From Collimonas fungivorans Ter331 (GTDB taxonomy: Bacteria; Pseudomonadota; Gammaproteobacteria; Burkholderiales; Burkholderiaceae_D), in contig NC_015856.1 of assembly GCF_000221045.1 (NCBI RefSeq), positions 1,707,317-1,771,316 on the forward strand: a stretch of DNA of 64,000 bases, in the 5' to 3' direction. This document shows positions 1-8,151 of this stretch, in pieces (position 1 is the stretch's first letter; every line of letters begins with the position of its first letter). A program made the position numbers and the translations under genes. The notes beneath the pieces were generated by a model that was not told the origin of the DNA, did not search any database, and saw only the letters and a program-made list of their open reading frames with translations.

Positions 1-67
1 GCTGCTTGGGCGTGTGGCTTGGACTCCCGGCAGCCGCGGCTGTATAGGGGAGGGTGTGATCGGACAT
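1..67 (-). CDS. Sugar ABC transporter permease, N-terminus only (cut by window edge)
   Basis: An ATG on the minus strand at 67 follows a good ribosome binding site (CAGGAGA, minus strand, about 76-70) and opens a frame that stays open to the window edge (MSDHTLPYTAAAAGSPSHTP...). It lies downstream of and on the same strand as the glucose-type binding protein gene, which is where the first membrane permease (GtsB-like) is expected in this operon type. Only 22 residues are visible and they are a hydrophilic leader, so the identity rests on gene order and is an inference. Confidence 0.5.
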   Translation of the reverse strand, partial: MSDHTLPYTAAAAGSPSHTPKQ

Positions 68-119
68 GCAAATCTCCTGAAGCAGGATCAGAGCCGGCCT
101 CGGCGGTGCAGTATTGGCA

Positions 120-166
120 CCGCCGGACACGGCGGGGGCCGAATCGATGTTACTCGCTTCGGCCCC
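120..166 (-). other. Intergenic stem-loops between binding protein and permease genes
   Basis: Two adjoining hairpins lie in the gap after the binding-protein gene. One has a perfect 9-bp stem (GGGGCCGAA at 135-143 with TTCGGCCCC at 158-166); the other is a 5-bp GC stem (120-124 with 131-135). No U-run follows. Such structures between binding-protein and permease genes often stabilise the upstream mRNA or cut read-through, giving more binding protein than permease; that role is inference. Confidence 0.5.
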
Positions 167-219
167 GGTTCTCTTTTACTCTAAAAAATACACTAGGCAA
201 ACAGCAAAAATACTTTAAT

Positions 220-1473
220 TTATTGTGTCTTTGCTGCTTTTGCCAGCGCCTGTACTGCGGCCTGCGAAGTCATGTTCGAGTGCATGAACTTGGAAACCAC
301 GTCGAACATGGCGCCCTGTACCGCAGAGCTGACAGCCATGCCGTGCGCCATGCTTGGCTCCAGCGTGCCGGCTTTGCTGGATGCGGCCATGTCGTCCATC
401 GACTCGATGGCGCAGCTGTCGAACTTGGTGCGCGGGATGTCAGGGCGGACCGGGATCGAACCCTTGTTCAGGTTGAACACTTCCTGGAATTCCGGGCTCA
501 TGATGGCGGTGGCCAGGGTCAGCTGAGCTTTTTGCGAATCAGGATTCTTGACCTTGAACATGGCGATCGAATCGATGTTGTAGGTGTACGACTTGGCGGT
601 GCCTGGAGCTGGTGCGCACAGGAAGTCCTTGCCTGGCTGCTTGCCGGCAGCGGTGAATTCGCCCTTGGCCCAGTCGCCCATGAACTGCATGCCGGCCTTG
701 CCGTTGATGACCATTGCAGTCGCCAGGTTCCAGTCGCGGCCAGGAGCGTCCTTGTCGATGTAGCCCTTGATCTTGCCCAGCGTATCGAAGGTCTTGACCA
801 TGGTCGGGCCGGTCAGGGTGGCCGGATCGAGCTTGACCAGCGCCTTGTTGTAGAAGTCGGCGCCGCCTACGCCCAGCGCAACGGTTTCAAACACGGTCGC
901 ATCTTGCCAAGGCTGGCCGCCTTGGGCAACGGCGATGAAGCCGGCTTTCTGGATCTTGTCTGCAGCGTCGAAGAATTCAGGCCAGGTGGTCGGCACTTTG
1001 GCGCCGGCTTTTTTCAGGACTTCAGGGTTGATCCAGAGCCAGTTGACGCGGTGCACATTGACCGGCGCCGCTACGTAATGGCCTTGGTACTTCATGGTGT
1101 TGGAAACCACTTTAGGCAGCAGCGAATCCCATTTGCCTGCGGTAGCCGCGGCATCGATGTTCGCCAGCACGCCTTCCTGGCCCCATTCCTGGATCGACGG
1201 GCCCTTGATCTGGGCTGCTGTCGGCGGGCTGCCTGCGATGACGCGGGCTTTCAGCGCGGTGGTGGCGTTTTCGCCAGCGCCGCCGGCAACCGCAAAGTCC
1301 TTCCAGGTCACGCCCTTGGCTTCCATGATCTTTTTCAACTCGGCGACTGACTTGGCTTCGCCGCCCGATGTCCAGTAATGCAGCACTTCGACTTCAGCCG
1401 CGTGTACCGCGGCGGCGCTGGACAGCAGTGCAGTAGTTGCGAATACCGATTTTATTATTTGATTCAGTTTCAT
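220..1473 (-). CDS. gtsA: Glucose-type carbohydrate ABC transporter substrate-binding protein
   Basis: Periplasmic solute-binding protein of 417 residues that would deliver glucose (possibly also mannose) to an ABC importer. Residues 1-25 form a signal peptide ending VHA-AE. The mature protein shows the signature stretches of Pseudomonas GtsA-like proteins: LHYWTSGGEAKSV, AQIKGPSIQEWG, APVNVHRVNWLWINPEV, AQGGQPWQDATVFE and MQFMGDWAKGE. The start has a strong AGGAGA site 7 bases upstream. It is the first gene of a minus-strand operon that continues with a permease beyond the window. It diverges from zwf1, sharing a 348-bp region with two HexR-like operators, so it is probably derepressed when the ED intermediate KDPG accumulates. 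Family assignment is firm; exact sugar preference is inferred. Confidence 0.9.
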   Translation of the reverse strand: MKLNQIIKSVFATTALLSSAAAVHAAEVEVLHYWTSGGEAKSVAELKKIMEAKGVTWKDFAVAGGAGENATTALKARVIAGSPPTAAQIKGPSIQEWGQEGVLANIDAAATAGKWDSLLPKVVSNTMKYQGHYVAAPVNVHRVNWLWINPEVLKKAGAKVPTTWPEFFDAADKIQKAGFIAVAQGGQPWQDATVFETVALGVGGADFYNKALVKLDPATLTGPTMVKTFDTLGKIKGYIDKDAPGRDWNLATAMVINGKAGMQFMGDWAKGEFTAAGKQPGKDFLCAPAPGTAKSYTYNIDSIAMFKVKNPDSQKAQLTLATAIMSPEFQEVFNLNKGSIPVRPDIPRTKFDSCAIESMDDMAASSKAGTLEPSMAHGMAVSSAVQGAMFDVVSKFMHSNMTSQAAVQALAKAAKTQ

Positions 1474-1691
1474 TCTTGTCTCCTATGTTGAGAAATAGCC
1501 TGCAATAAATACTTGATCCGATACTTTATTACCTGATGATAATCCTTGCAAAAGCTTGCCGGCGCCATATAGCGGCTATCGGCAAGCCCGACACGGCTTT
1601 GCTGCTCCCACTTCAAACTACTGCATGTACACAATGGCCGGGCACGGTTTGATCCCTGCGCAATTATCGGCCCGTGTGTATCATGTGGAAA

Positions 1692-1706
1692 ACTAGTAAA
1701 ACTACA
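1692..1706. promoter_or_regulatory. Putative HexR operator (half strong)
   Basis: ACTAGTAAAACTACA matches the HexR pattern TGTARTWWWAYTACA in its centre and right arm; the left arm departs at the first two bases. It lies 58 bp before the stronger box and may be an auxiliary site. Confidence 0.4.
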
Positions 1707-1763
1707 TGCGATCTTGAGTTTTCCTGTAAATATCCGGGAATTACTCCTTACGCCGCTTGTAAT

Positions 1764-1778
1764 TGTAGTAATGCTACA
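1764..1778. promoter_or_regulatory. Putative HexR operator upstream of zwf1
   Basis: TGTAGTAATGCTACA is a near-perfect inverted repeat (TGTAG...CTACA) matching the proteobacterial HexR consensus TGTARTWWWAYTACA. It ends 43 bp before the zwf1 ATG, a position where a bound repressor would block transcription. The cognate regulator domain is encoded two genes downstream in the glk-hexR fusion. Confidence 0.7.
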
Positions 1779-1821
1779 TTAATATTGCAATATAAGTTTT
1801 TTATTTATTACAAAAATTTTG

Positions 1822-3285
1822 ATGCAGCCCACTATTCCTTTTACTTTCACGCTGTTCGGAGCGACCGGCGACTTATCGATGCGGAAGATACTTCCGGCGT
1901 TGTTTGTTGCCCATCGAGAAGGGAAGCTGCATCAGGACGGTCGCATCATTTGCGTCGCCAAGCAGGATTTCAGCCAGGAAGACTACCTGGCCTGGGTCAG
2001 CAAAAGCGCTATCCCGTATGTAAAGAGCGGGGTAGACGAGGCGCACTGGCAGGGATTCCTGGCGCGTATTACTTACCTGCCGCTGGATTTGCTGGACCGT
2101 CCCGGTTACCAGGTGCTGGCTGATGCGCTGGCTGCCAGCAAGGCGGTGTCGGTGTTTTACCTGGCGACGTCGCCCGCGCTGTTCGAGCCGATCTGCGCCA
2201 ATCTTGCCGCCAGCGGGATCGACCTGTCGCAGGCGCGGCTGGTGCTGGAGAAGCCTCTGGGCCACGATTTGCTGTCGTCGCGCGCGATCAACGATGCGGT
2301 AGCCCGGGTCTTCGCCGAAGACCAGATTTATCGCATCGACCATTATTTAGGCAAGGAAGCGGTGCAGAACCTGCTGGCCCTGCGTTTTGCCAATTCCTTG
2401 TTTGAGCCGCTGTGGCGGCGCGAATCGGTGGCGCATGTGCAGCTGACGATCGCCGAGCAGCTGGGAGTCGAAGGCCGCGGCGAGTTCTATGACGCCACCG
2501 GCGCCATGCGCGACATGGTGCAGAACCATCTGCTGCAATTATTGTGCATGGTGGCCATGGAGCCGCCGACCTCGCTGGATGCGGATGCGGTGCGCGACGA
2601 GAAATTGCGGGTATTACGCGCGCTCAAGCCGTTTTCGGCGGAAGACATGGAACTCAAGGCGGTGCGCGGCCAGTACGTGGCGGGCGCAGTCGACGACAAA
2701 TCGGTGGCGGCATACCGGCAGGAGCCGGGAGTGGGGGCAGAATCGCAGACGGAAACCTTCGTCGCCCTGCATGCCGAGATCAATAACTGGCGCTGGGCCG
2801 GCGTGCCGTTTTTCCTGCGCACCGGCAAGCGCCTGGCGCAGCGTACGGCGGAAATCGTGATCACTTTCCGGCCTATCCCGCACGCCATCTTACCGATGCC
2901 GGGCGGCTTGGCGGGGGGCAGCAGCAATCGCCTGGTGATCCGCCTGCAGCCGGATGAGTCGATTCAGCTGCACTGCCTGGCCAAACAGCCGGGCGACGGC
3001 ATGACAGTACAGCCGGTGGCGCTGGACCTGGCGTTCGACCAGGCGTTCAAGCAGCGCCGGGCGGAAGCCTATGAGCGTCTGCTGCTGGACGCCATCCGTG
3101 GAAATTTGTCTCTGTTTGTGCGGCGCGACGAACAGGAAGCCGCCTGGCGCTGGGTCGAGCCGCTGCTGCGCCATTGGCAAGCCAGCTCCTCTCCGCCCAA
3201 ACCGTATATGGCAGGCAGCTGGGGGCCGACCGCATCGTTCGCCATGATGGCGCGCGCCGGCGCCCAATGGCCGGAAGATCGTTGA
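1822..3285 (+). CDS. zwf: Glucose-6-phosphate 1-dehydrogenase (copy 1)
   Basis: Oxidises glucose-6-phosphate to 6-phosphogluconolactone with NAD(P)+, the entry step of the ED and oxidative pentose phosphate routes in the cytosol. The 487-residue protein has the family length, the nucleotide-binding FGATGDLSMRK motif near the N-terminus, the LVLEKPLGHDL stretch, and the active-site segment RIDHYLGKE around residue 171. A TTG at 1819 immediately precedes the ATG at 1822; I chose the ATG. No clear Shine-Dalgarno is visible before either. It is followed after 91 bp by glk-hexR. Unusually, no lactonase gene (pgl) sits between them. A second zwf lies at 10303-11775. HexR control is inferred from the upstream operator. 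Confidence 0.95.
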   Translation: MQPTIPFTFTLFGATGDLSMRKILPALFVAHREGKLHQDGRIICVAKQDFSQEDYLAWVSKSAIPYVKSGVDEAHWQGFLARITYLPLDLLDRPGYQVLADALAASKAVSVFYLATSPALFEPICANLAASGIDLSQARLVLEKPLGHDLLSSRAINDAVARVFAEDQIYRIDHYLGKEAVQNLLALRFANSLFEPLWRRESVAHVQLTIAEQLGVEGRGEFYDATGAMRDMVQNHLLQLLCMVAMEPPTSLDADAVRDEKLRVLRALKPFSAEDMELKAVRGQYVAGAVDDKSVAAYRQEPGVGAESQTETFVALHAEINNWRWAGVPFFLRTGKRLAQRTAEIVITFRPIPHAILPMPGGLAGGSSNRLVIRLQPDESIQLHCLAKQPGDGMTVQPVALDLAFDQAFKQRRAEAYERLLLDAIRGNLSLFVRRDEQEAAWRWVEPLLRHWQASSSPPKPYMAGSWGPTASFAMMARAGAQWPEDR

Positions 3286-3376
3286 ATTCCTGACCGAAAA
3301 ATTTGAGAAGCGTGGCATGGCGAAACAGTCGCCGCCGCCCATCCTACTAACAGTATTTAAGTGAAAGTTTTACACC

Positions 3377-5350
3377 ATGTCTTCATCCACGATCATGAGC
3401 GCTAGCGAGAATCCGGCAACTAGCTATCTGGATGGCCCGCGTCTGCTGGCGGACGTCGGCGGCACCAATGCGCGCTTCGGGCTGGAGCGGGCGCCAGGCC
3501 AGATCGATTCGATTCAGACCTTGCGCTGCGCCGATTACGCCGAGTTTGCGCTGGCGGTGGAAGCCTACCTGTCGGGCAGCGAACATCCGCAAGTGCGGCA
3601 TGCGGCGATCGCCATCGCCAATCCGGTGCAAGGCGACGATATCAAGATGACCAATCACGATTGGGAATTTTCGATAGAAACCACGCGCCGCCGCCTGAAT
3701 CTGGATACGCTGCTGGTGGTCAACGATTTCACTGCGCTGTCGATGTCCTTGCCGCACCTGGAGCAATCGCATTGCATCCAGGTCGGCGGCGGCAGGGCGC
3801 TGAGCGGCGGCGTGGTAGGCCTGGTCGGCGCCGGCACCGGGCTCGGCGTCGGCGGCCTGATTCCTACCGAGGGCCGCTGGATCGCGCTGGGCAGCGAGGG
3901 CGGCCACGTCACGTTTGCGCCCAGCGACGCGCGCGAGGCGGCGGTGCTGGCTTACTGCTGGCGTACTTATTCGCACGTTTCAGCCGAGCGCCTGGTTTCC
4001 GGCCCCGGCATCGAAATGATTTACCAGGCTTTATCTGATATGCAGGGCGTCGCCAAGCCTGAGCCTTTGCAGACGGCGCAGATCGTCGAACGCGCGCTGC
4101 AAGGCCAGGACGGCCTGTGCATGGAAGTGGTAGAAGTCTTTTGCGGCATGCTGGGAACGGTGGCGAGCGATGTCGCGGTGACCCTGGGCACGCTGGGCGG
4201 CTTGTACATCGGCGGCGGCGTGGTGCCGCGCCTGGGCGAATATTTCGCGCGTTCGCCGTTCCGCGCCCGCTTCGAGAGCAAGGGGCGTTTCAGCAACTAC
4301 CTGGCAAGAATTCCTACTTTTGTGATTACCGCGCCGTATCCGGCGTTTGTCGGCGTCGCCGCGATTCTTTCCGAGCACCTGGGCGGCGGCAACGCCGTGC
4401 CTATCCTGGAAAAGATCCGCAAGGCGCGCGACCAGTTTTCACCGGCCGAGCAGAAGGTCGCCAGCCTGATCCTGGCCCACCCGCGCGCCGTGATGAGCGA
4501 GCCGATTTCAGAAATCGCCAGGCGCGCCGACGTCAGCCAGCCGACCGTGATCCGTTTCTGCCGCACCATGGGCTGCCAGGGGCTGGCCGATTTCAAGCTG
4601 AAGCTGGCTTCCGGCGTCACCGGCACGGTGCCGGTCGCGCACAGTCAGGTGCATGTCGGCGACTCCTCGCTAGATGTCGGCGTCAAGGTGGTCGACAACA
4701 CCATTTCCGCGATGATGGAAGTGCGCGACAACCTCAACGCCGATACCTTGTCGCGTGTGATCGAAGTATTGAGCCAGGCCAGCCGCATCGAGTTCTACGG
4801 CTTCGGCAGCTGCGGCCTGGTGGCTGAAGATGCGCAACAGAAGTTCTTCCGCCTGGGGATTCCCTCCTCGGCGTATACCGATCCGCAGCTGCAGGAAGTT
4901 TCCGCCGCCATGCTGAAAAGCAGCGACGTGGTGGTGGTGATTTCGAATTCGGGACGTTTGCGCCACCTGGCGCCGGCGGTCGAGGTCGCGGTGCATTCCG
5001 GCGCCACCATCATTGCCCTGGCGCCCAGCAATTCGCAACTGGCCAAGCGCGCGCATTACACGCTGGCGGTCGAGCATGACGAGAGCAGCATGATGCACAT
5101 CCCGATGGTGTCGCGGATCCTGCTGCTGCTACTGATCGATGTAATGGCGGTAGGCGTGTCGCTCAACCGCTCCAGTCCGTTTGCCGAGCTGCAGCGCCAG
5201 GCCAAGCGCGGCATCCTGACCCATATCGCCTCGCTGGGCGAATCGGACAGCGACAAGATCACCGCCGAAGGCGATGGCAAGCCGGCGCAATCGAAACGCA
5301 GCGACCAAGAGGTGACCTTGTCGCCGAATGTCATTTCCCATATCAAGTAA
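3377..5350 (+). CDS. glk-hexR: Bifunctional glucokinase / HexR-type RpiR-family regulator
   Basis: A natural fusion of 657 residues. Residues about 20-335 are a glucokinase of the Glk family, with the phosphate-binding LADVGGTNARFG (about 24-35), the catalytic region VVNDFTALSMSL, and VGAGTGLGVGGL. Residues about 342-420 are an RpiR-type winged helix with recognition helix VSQPTVIRFCRTMG (about 384). Residues about 455-620 are a SIS sugar-phosphate isomerase-like domain (IEFYGFGSCGLVAEDAQQKFFRLG, VVVVISNSGRLRHLAPAV). In relatives the regulator domain represses ED genes and is released by KDPG. The arrangement is known in Burkholderiales and ties glucose phosphorylation to transcription control. 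The gene lies after zwf1, probably in the same transcript. The C-terminal 35 residues are low-complexity and charged. Confidence 0.95.
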   Translation: MSSSTIMSASENPATSYLDGPRLLADVGGTNARFGLERAPGQIDSIQTLRCADYAEFALAVEAYLSGSEHPQVRHAAIAIANPVQGDDIKMTNHDWEFSIETTRRRLNLDTLLVVNDFTALSMSLPHLEQSHCIQVGGGRALSGGVVGLVGAGTGLGVGGLIPTEGRWIALGSEGGHVTFAPSDAREAAVLAYCWRTYSHVSAERLVSGPGIEMIYQALSDMQGVAKPEPLQTAQIVERALQGQDGLCMEVVEVFCGMLGTVASDVAVTLGTLGGLYIGGGVVPRLGEYFARSPFRARFESKGRFSNYLARIPTFVITAPYPAFVGVAAILSEHLGGGNAVPILEKIRKARDQFSPAEQKVASLILAHPRAVMSEPISEIARRADVSQPTVIRFCRTMGCQGLADFKLKLASGVTGTVPVAHSQVHVGDSSLDVGVKVVDNTISAMMEVRDNLNADTLSRVIEVLSQASRIEFYGFGSCGLVAEDAQQKFFRLGIPSSAYTDPQLQEVSAAMLKSSDVVVVISNSGRLRHLAPAVEVAVHSGATIIALAPSNSQLAKRAHYTLAVEHDESSMMHIPMVSRILLLLLIDVMAVGVSLNRSSPFAELQRQAKRGILTHIASLGESDSDKITAEGDGKPAQSKRSDQEVTLSPNVISHIK

Positions 5351-5474
5351 CAGCCCTTGCCGCTTATTTTCTTCTTCGAGGAAAGTAGGCGGCGCCTGCC
5401 GGTGCTTCCGCCATCTCCCATACGCTTCTGTCGCCCCTGTATTGGTTCAGGCAAGCATGTAAACCGTTCGCCCA

Positions 5475-5504
5475 TAAAAAATGCCCATCCGCACGCGAAT
5501 GGGC
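5475..5504 (-). terminator. Rho-independent terminator of the porin gene
   Basis: On the minus strand a 9-bp stem (GCCCATTCG / CGGATGGGC, one G-U pair) with loop CGTG is followed by ATTTTTTAT. It lies 125 bp downstream of the porin stop. The plus strand reads the same stem with a weaker tail, so it may also limit glk-hexR transcripts. Confidence 0.75.
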
Positions 5505-5629
5505 AAAATCTGGGAGTTACCCAGGGACGTCTCTCACTAATGCCACTCACGCGGCAAGCACAACGGTAGTGCTGGCAGGCTCAACCGACGCGCCGAGCTC
5601 AAGCGGCGCGCCAGCTGCTTCCTGCTGTC

Positions 5630-6766
5630 TTAGAACGAGTGGCTGATACCAGTGTAGAACGTGCTTTGGTTCTGTCCAACCAAACCATCGCTGCTGCCGG
5701 TTTGAACTTGGAAATCGGTGTTCGAACCGTTGCGGATGGTACCGACGCTTGCGTACAGCAGAGTGCGTTTCGACAGGCTGTAGTTGGTGCCGACCATGAA
5801 CAGGTTTGCGCTGCCGACGTCGTGGTTAAGCTTGACGTGGTAAGCCGCGCCGATCAGTGTCAGGGCTGGTGTCACCTGGTAGTTGGCGCCGAGCCAGAAC
5901 TGGTTGGCTTTGTTAGCTGAAGCCATGCTTCCTGCGACCGCCGTCGAAGTGTCCTGCGCCGGCGCCGAAATGTTTTGCCAGCCAGCGAACAGTTTCGCTG
6001 GACCGAAGGTCACGTTGCCGCCGACAGTGATTTCCTTCGAACGCGAGAACAGGTCGTTGTATTCACCGCTTTGGCTGCGCGCTGTGTCGTACATCGCCAG
6101 CAATTCATAGGTTGGCTGTACAAAACCGACTGCGATGCCAGTGCTGTTGCCGATGTTGGAACCGGTTGGTCCGCGTGTGAACGAACCTGCAGCTTCGCCA
6201 GCGCCGTACATGACGTGCACGTAGAGGCCGCCCATGTCAGGCGTGATGTACTGGATCTGGTTGCTGGTTTGCGGCCAGTTGCGGCCTTTGAACAGAGTCG
6301 AGGTACTCATGTTCTGTTGGCCGGTAGGATCGATGCTCCATACCCGGTCGCTTGGCAGTGCCAGGTCGCGACCGATTTTTACAGTACCGAGGCTGCCGTT
6401 CAGGCCGACGAAAGAACGACGTGTCCACAAGCCCGAGCCGCCGTTGACTTGGCCGTTGCTGGCGTCAAAGCCGTTTTCCAATGTGAACAGGGCTTTCAAG
6501 CCGCCGCCCAGATCTTCAGTGCCCTTGATACCGAACATGCTGGTACCCCATTCGTTGCCGCCGATGCCCCATTGGCCGCCGCGGGTGATGCTGCCATCTG
6601 CATTTTTGTTGACTTGATTGCTCTGGTAGTTGATGCCGGCGTCAACGCGACCGTAGATGGTCACGTTGGTTTGAGCTTGGGCTTGGCCGACAAGGGCGCA
6701 GGCCAGGGCAGCTGCAACCGCGAGTGGCTTGGCCAACGGTAGGGCTTTCAGAACAGATTTTCTCAT
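5630..6766 (-). CDS. Gram-negative porin (Burkholderia OmpC-like)
   Basis: Outer-membrane beta-barrel porin of 378 residues. It begins with a signal peptide (about 1-31, ending GQAQA-QTNVT), continues with the family start TNVTIYGRVDAGINYQS, and ends in the terminal phenylalanine (GISHSF) used by the BAM complex. Internal family marks include RGGQWGIGGNEWGTSMFGIKGTEDLGGGLKALFTLENGFD and RRSFVGLNGSLGTVKIGRD. Two HexR-like boxes lie in the 370-bp region upstream, so this may be the sugar-induced porin that feeds the GtsA transporter. That link is inference from the operators and the neighbourhood. Family assignment is firm, substrate unknown. Confidence 0.92.
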   Translation of the reverse strand: MRKSVLKALPLAKPLAVAAALACALVGQAQAQTNVTIYGRVDAGINYQSNQVNKNADGSITRGGQWGIGGNEWGTSMFGIKGTEDLGGGLKALFTLENGFDASNGQVNGGSGLWTRRSFVGLNGSLGTVKIGRDLALPSDRVWSIDPTGQQNMSTSTLFKGRNWPQTSNQIQYITPDMGGLYVHVMYGAGEAAGSFTRGPTGSNIGNSTGIAVGFVQPTYELLAMYDTARSQSGEYNDLFSRSKEITVGGNVTFGPAKLFAGWQNISAPAQDTSTAVAGSMASANKANQFWLGANYQVTPALTLIGAAYHVKLNHDVGSANLFMVGTNYSLSKRTLLYASVGTIRNGSNTDFQVQTGSSDGLVGQNQSTFYTGISHSF

Positions 6767-6922
6767 TTCATCTCCTAAGTAAAAATGTGGCGTTGACCAC
6801 TGCTTTCCGAGTCTTGTGTAGCTCGAAATTCTTGAACCGGGCTTTCGTTATTGCTTGTTGTAGTGCCGATTTCTTTGTTGTTAAGGATGGTAAACCGGTT
6901 TGTGAAATTTTTGTTTTATTTG

Positions 6923-6937
6923 TGTAGTTTTACTATA
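6923..6937. promoter_or_regulatory. Putative HexR operator, porin-proximal
   Basis: TGTAGTTTTACTATA fits TGTARTWWWAYTACA at 14 of 15 positions. It ends 157 bp upstream of the porin ATG. Confidence 0.6.
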
Positions 6938-7071
6938 TTTCTGTTGCTAATTTACAGCACCGGCAAAATTTTCATGCATCGTTTGCATAGTTGTGGCAAC
7001 AGAAAGTCCTATCAAGAAATGCCCTTTTTTGGTGATTTTTTTATTTGTTTTTATATGGAAAAATTTTTGTC

Positions 7072-7086
7072 TGTATTTTTACTACA
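7072..7086. promoter_or_regulatory. Putative HexR operator, porin-distal
   Basis: TGTATTTTTACTACA fits the HexR consensus with one change in the left arm. It lies about 135 bp from the proximal box and 51 bp past the fructokinase stop codon, so it most likely serves the porin promoter. Confidence 0.55.
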
Positions 7087-7136
7087 AGTAATTTAGATAC
7101 ATTTATCTTGCGCTGCGGGGTAAGCAGATTGTCAGC

Positions 7137-8105
7137 TCAGATTTTTTCCAACAAGGCGCGGACTTGAGCCAATTGCGGTGGTTTGGCCCCGGCATTGAGG
7201 CAGGCGGCAGAACCGCAGGCGATCGAAAAGCGCAGATGCTGCAGCCAGTCAGGCGCCGCGGGCTGGCCAGATGTTGCAGGTGCAGCAGCGGCTTCCTGTA
7301 TCAGCGAATAGATCAGTCCGGCAATGCCGGCGTCGCCCGCGCCGACCGTGTCGACCACGGTGATCGGCGGCGGCGCCACTTGCCAGTACTGGTCGCCGGC
7401 ATGGATCGCGGCGCCTTGCGAGCCCAGCGTCAGCAATACGGTTGCGGCCGGATTGAAGCCGCGCAGCGTTGCCAGCGCGGCTTCGGTGTCGTCGGTGCGG
7501 AACAGGCCGGCCAGGTCTTCATCCGAGACTTTGATCACATCGGCCAGCTGCGCCATCTTTTTCAGCACCGGATCGTAGCGCTGGTCCATGACATTACGGA
7601 AATTCGGGTCGTAGCTTATTTTCACGCCGCGGCTGTGCAGGTCCTCGGCCAGTTCGATCAGGCGTTCTGCCAGCGGCGAGCGCGTCAGGCTGATGCCGCC
7701 GAAGTGCACCCATGACGCCGCCTGCTGCCAGCCGTCCGGCAGCAGGCCGGGGTCGAACGACAGGTCGGCGCTGTTGTCGCCGATGAAATTGTATTGCGGC
7801 GGCGTGGTTTCATAGACCACCGCCAGCAGCGGCGAGCGCGCGGCCCGCTGCAAGAAACGCAGGTCGAGCCCGGCCGCCTGGCTGGCGGCGTGCAATTCGT
7901 CGCCGAACCAGTCCTGGCTGATGGCGCCGGCAAACGCCGAGGAAACGCCGAGGCTGGCGGCGGCGCGGGCCACGTTCCAGGTCGAGCCGCCGGTCTTGCT
8001 CAGCCACTGGTCGGCGCCGACCCGTATCAGGTCGGTCAGGGCTTCGCCGGCGCTGATGAATTGGGGAAAGGGGAGAACGGGTTTGTCAGACATAACGGCA
8101 TCCAT
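7137..8105 (-). CDS. PfkB-family carbohydrate kinase (probable fructokinase)
   Basis: Cytosolic ATP-dependent sugar kinase of the ribokinase/PfkB family, 322 residues. The substrate-side motif GGSTWNVARAAASLG (about 39-53) and the catalytic signature DTVGAGD (about 252-258, general base Asp258) are present; the residue after GAGDA is Gly where Phe is usual. It is the last gene of the pgi-zwf2-rpiR-AGE-kinase operon. Because the gene before it is a mannose isomerase/epimerase-type enzyme and pgi heads the operon, its likely substrate is D-fructose, giving fructose-6-phosphate. An alternative start is the ATG at 8093 (MSDKP), 12 bases in; neither has a strong binding site. Specificity is inferred from context. 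Confidence 0.85.
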   Translation of the reverse strand: MDAVMSDKPVLPFPQFISAGEALTDLIRVGADQWLSKTGGSTWNVARAAASLGVSSAFAGAISQDWFGDELHAASQAAGLDLRFLQRAARSPLLAVVYETTPPQYNFIGDNSADLSFDPGLLPDGWQQAASWVHFGGISLTRSPLAERLIELAEDLHSRGVKISYDPNFRNVMDQRYDPVLKKMAQLADVIKVSDEDLAGLFRTDDTEAALATLRGFNPAATVLLTLGSQGAAIHAGDQYWQVAPPPITVVDTVGAGDAGIAGLIYSLIQEAAAAPATSGQPAAPDWLQHLRFSIACGSAACLNAGAKPPQLAQVRALLEKI

Positions 8106-8151
8106 GCAATGTGTAGTGTGATTTTTCTAGTGCGACTTATTTTTAGTACGA

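Larger units (their letters stand above)
1474..1821. promoter_or_regulatory. Divergent control region gtsA / zwf1
   Basis: This 348-bp gap separates gtsA (minus) from zwf1 (plus). The zwf1-proximal half is AT-rich and holds the two HexR-like boxes listed separately. I see no open frame with coding character in it. Confidence 0.75.
6767..7136. promoter_or_regulatory. AT-rich porin control region
   Basis: A 370-bp stretch of markedly higher AT content than its surroundings lies between the porin start and the fructokinase stop. It holds two HexR-like boxes and a 10-bp AAACCGGTTT palindrome (about 6893-6902). I see no credible coding frame. Confidence 0.7.
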
